From: Acidiphilium sp.
GTDB lineage: Bacteria; Pseudomonadota; Alphaproteobacteria; Acetobacterales; Acetobacteraceae
NCBI GenBank assembly: GCA_028688765.1
Contig: JAQTXO010000002.1
Location: 1 to 32,649 of the forward strand
Direction of reading: 5' to 3'
DNA length: 32,649 bases
Under the pieces are notes generated by a model, which saw nothing but the letters and a program-made list of their open reading frames with translations, ran no database searches and had not been told where the DNA came from. The position numbers and the translations under genes were made by a program. This document shows positions 30,895 through 32,649 of this stretch, piece after piece (positions within the stretch are counted from its first letter, which is position 1; each line of letters begins with the position of its first letter).

Positions 30895-31836
30895 ATGATC
30901 GACAAATCGAAGGCTATCACGGAATTTTCTGACGCCCTCACTGCCCAAGGGCTAGTGCTATCGGGCGCACCCGTCATGGACGGCAAGCTGCACCGCGTGC
31001 CGGTTCTGGGGGAACGCTCTGGACGGCGGGGCGGGGGATATGTCGGCTTTCTCGACGGGTGGCCCGCTGGTCATATCTGCAACTGGCGAACCGGCTATTC
31101 CGAAAAATGGAAGGCCAGCCGTGACGTTGCAAATCGCCAGCCGCTACCGGCCTCAGCTAAACCCTCAGCCCCGCCGATCGATACCAAAAAGATCGAGGCC
31201 CGCGCCCGCGACAAGGCGCGGGCTCAGGCCCGCACGGCACGCTATGCGGCGGAACTGATCGAGGCCGCTAGTCTCACCGAGACGCATCCCTACCTCATCC
31301 GAAAGCAGGTGCAGGCTCACGATGTTTTCACATCGAAACTAGGACGGCTCCTTGTTCCCGTGCGCGACACGACCGGCACGCTCTGGTCTGTCAGTGCGAT
31401 CACCGACGCGGGGGACAAGCAATTTTTAGCAGGCGGGCGAGTCAGCGGGTGTTTCCATACCATCGGCCAGCCTACCACGAGTTCTCTTTTGTTGATCGCT
31501 GAAGGATACGCCACAGCCGCCACGCTGCATGAAATTCTGAATCTCCCGGTTTTGGTGGCGTTTAACAGTGGCAATCTCTGCCCCGTCGCATTGGCGGCCC
31601 GCCAGGCATGGCCGAACCTCGAAATCGCCATTGCCGGCGACGATGATGGCGATGATCGGCACGATGCAAACGGCAATCCCATTCCGAACGCCGGCAAACT
31701 CAAAGCCCAGGAGGCCGCCGCGCTGATCGGCGCGCGCGCCATTCTGCCAACTTTCCCGAACGGTGACGGCACGGACTGGAACGACCTCGCGTGCAAACAC
31801 GGTCCCTCCGAACTTCGCCGCCAGTGGCTTAGGTGA
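30895..31836 (+). CDS. Toprim-domain protein (primase-like)
   Basis: A 313-residue protein. The N-terminal half (about residues 1-110) fits the plasmid-primase type domain with HRVPVLGERSGRRGGGYVGF. A charged helix rich in Ala, Arg and Lys lies at about 100-125. The Toprim_3 domain follows, with LLIAEGYATAATL (glutamate of the Toprim motif near residue 202) and IAGDDDGDDR (acidic DxD). No zinc finger or helicase is seen, so it may be an accessory primase that makes the second strand after transfer. ATG 30895 follows GAGGGAA. It overlaps the next gene by GTGA. Confidence 0.85.
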   Translation: MIDKSKAITEFSDALTAQGLVLSGAPVMDGKLHRVPVLGERSGRRGGGYVGFLDGWPAGHICNWRTGYSEKWKASRDVANRQPLPASAKPSAPPIDTKKIEARARDKARAQARTARYAAELIEAASLTETHPYLIRKQVQAHDVFTSKLGRLLVPVRDTTGTLWSVSAITDAGDKQFLAGGRVSGCFHTIGQPTTSSLLLIAEGYATAATLHEILNLPVLVAFNSGNLCPVALAARQAWPNLEIAIAGDDDGDDRHDANGNPIPNAGKLKAQEAAALIGARAILPTFPNGDGTDWNDLACKHGPSELRRQWLR

Positions 31837-32564
31837 TCCTCCCACCGTCTCTCGCAATCCTGATAGGCGCGTTCGGTCTAGGCGGCACCGCTTTTGTCGC
31901 AATGGGCTTCATGCTCCGCGACCGCGAGGATATTGACGATCTCCGCAACAGCTCGATCGGCGCGACAGGCGAAACGCGGGTTGCACGCGCGCTAGACCGC
32001 GCCGCGATCCCGGCCGTCAACGACATCACAATCCGCTATGGCGGCACAACCCATCAGATCGATCATGTGGCGGCAGCGGGCGATGCGCTCTGGGTCATCG
32101 AAACCAAAAACTGGACCGGGGCGGTAACGCTCAGGGGGGCACTCGCATTTGTTGCCCGCAAAGGCGGGCGGACATACCGCACCGCCAACCCGCTCTCCCA
32201 GAATCAAACACATTGTCGCGTCATCAGTGGCACCACCGGGCAACAGACTATCTCGATCGTCACATCAACCGGCTACCTCAAACTGACGGACGGCCCTCAC
32301 CCCCAGATCATGTCCCTGGACGCCACCATCGCCGCTCTCCGTGGAGCCGGCCTCCCCTCCACAGAAATCCTCACCGGACTCGATATACTTCACTCCCTTC
32401 AATCCGCTCCCGACCAACCAAAGTTGAGGGCACGACATATCAAAATGGTGAGGCAACGCACTTCGGCCAGCCATAAGTTTTTCCGGCTTAGCGGATTGCT
32501 CTTTTGTGGGGTCGCATTTGGGTTATATCAGGTTCTAACACACCAAAATCTTGGAGGCTTATGA
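31833..32564 (+). CDS. NERD-domain protein with two membrane segments
   Basis: A 243-residue protein from a GTG inside the previous stop. An N-terminal hydrophobic segment (LAILIGAFGLGGTAFVAMGF) is followed by the NERD nuclease-related domain: GATGETRVARALD, then THQIDHVA and LWVIETKNW, which provide the acidic and lysine residues of the restriction-endonuclease-like fold. A second hydrophobic segment lies near the C-terminus (LLFCGVAFGLYQVL). Substrate unknown. It is coupled to the Toprim gene and overlaps the DUF736 start. Confidence 0.85.
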   Translation: MILPPSLAILIGAFGLGGTAFVAMGFMLRDREDIDDLRNSSIGATGETRVARALDRAAIPAVNDITIRYGGTTHQIDHVAAAGDALWVIETKNWTGAVTLRGALAFVARKGGRTYRTANPLSQNQTHCRVISGTTGQQTISIVTSTGYLKLTDGPHPQIMSLDATIAALRGAGLPSTEILTGLDILHSLQSAPDQPKLRARHIKMVRQRTSASHKFFRLSGLLFCGVAFGLYQVLTHQNLGGL

Positions 32565-32649
32565 TGGCGGTTATCGGCACTTTCGCCCGTACACCGGACG
32601 GAAAATATAACGGCTCGATCGACACTTTGACGATCCACACCAAGGCCGT
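32564..32649 (+). CDS. DUF736 family protein (3' end outside window)
   Basis: The first 28 residues, MAVIGTFARTPDGKYNGSID onwards, have the DUF736 start pattern also seen at 4170 and 5809. The preceding GGAGG (32553-32557) fits ATG 32564, although ATG 32561 is in the same frame. It overlaps the NERD gene stop by one base. The gene runs off the window. Confidence 0.85.
   Translation, partial: MAVIGTFARTPDGKYNGSIDTLTIHTKA

Overview
The window is a stretch of a GC-rich (roughly 60%) alphaproteobacterial conjugative plasmid. It carries a MOBQ relaxase with an RSF1010-like oriT, a P-type (trb, MPF_T) mating-pair operon, a RepABC-type RepC initiator, and a set of accessory genes typical of alphaproteobacterial plasmids (ArdC, DUF736, DUF2958, a large ParB-domain protein, a Toprim protein, a NERD protein). 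The gene families suggest an acetic-acid or acidophilic Acetobacteraceae host such as an Acidiphilium-, Acidocella- or Gluconacetobacter-like bacterium. That host assignment is inference, because no rRNA or chromosomal marker is present.

Layout. 1-6.1 kb: accessory zone with ArdC antirestriction protein, a small serine resolvase, a protein made only of NUMOD3-like repeats, a GNAT-like protein with a C-terminal membrane anchor, an inverted duplication of a DUF736 gene (one arm a pseudogene), DUF2958, and a second DUF736 gene on the minus strand. 6.1-7.2 kb: type Ib partition pair (small ParA plus a small partner) behind an inverted-repeat operator. 7.2-9.3 kb: an operon starting at a 39-bp perfect palindrome and encoding a hypothetical protein, TraF pilin peptidase and a SleB-type wall hydrolase. 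9.0-11.3 kb: mobC/traD-like gene (minus), oriT, and MobA/MobL relaxase (plus). 11.3-13.2 kb: TraG/VirD4 coupling protein interrupted by one in-frame TAA. 13.3-24.8 kb: type IA topoisomerase followed by trbB-C-D-E-J-K-L-F-G-I. 24.8-27.2 kb: two small genes, then repC with a probable counter-transcribed RNA in its leader. 27.2-28.4 kb: TrbM-like protein, a tiny ORF, SSB and a hypothetical protein. 28.4-32.6 kb: ParB-domain protein, Toprim protein, NERD protein and a further DUF736 gene cut by the window end.

The most unusual feature is a family of long, structured, nearly identical non-coding elements. Copies lie directly upstream of ardC (1-125, truncated by the window edge), the DUF2958 gene (4594-5104) and the ParB-domain gene (28418-28923). 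A diverged inverted copy lies upstream of the minus-strand DUF736 gene (5831-6055), and a solitary 5' half lies at 3433-3566. The two complete copies differ at about four positions in about 485. Diverged copies change sequence but keep complementarity in their stems, including two compensatory base-pair changes, and every gene-proximal copy ends in a hairpin just before the Shine-Dalgarno sequence. They may be a shared 5' leader RNA that regulates an accessory or anti-defence regulon. Alternatively they may be Frpo-like single-stranded-DNA promoters that fire on the entering strand: the predicted transferred strand is the minus strand, which is the template for ardC, DUF2958, ssb and parB.

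How the parts fit. TraF matures and cyclises the TrbC pilin, the SleB hydrolase and the Trb proteins build the channel, and MobA with its accessory protein nicks oriT. TraG should couple the relaxosome to the channel, but its reading frame is interrupted, so the plasmid may be transfer-impaired unless the stop is read through, restarted or a sequencing error. RepC replicates the plasmid and ParA with its partner segregates it.
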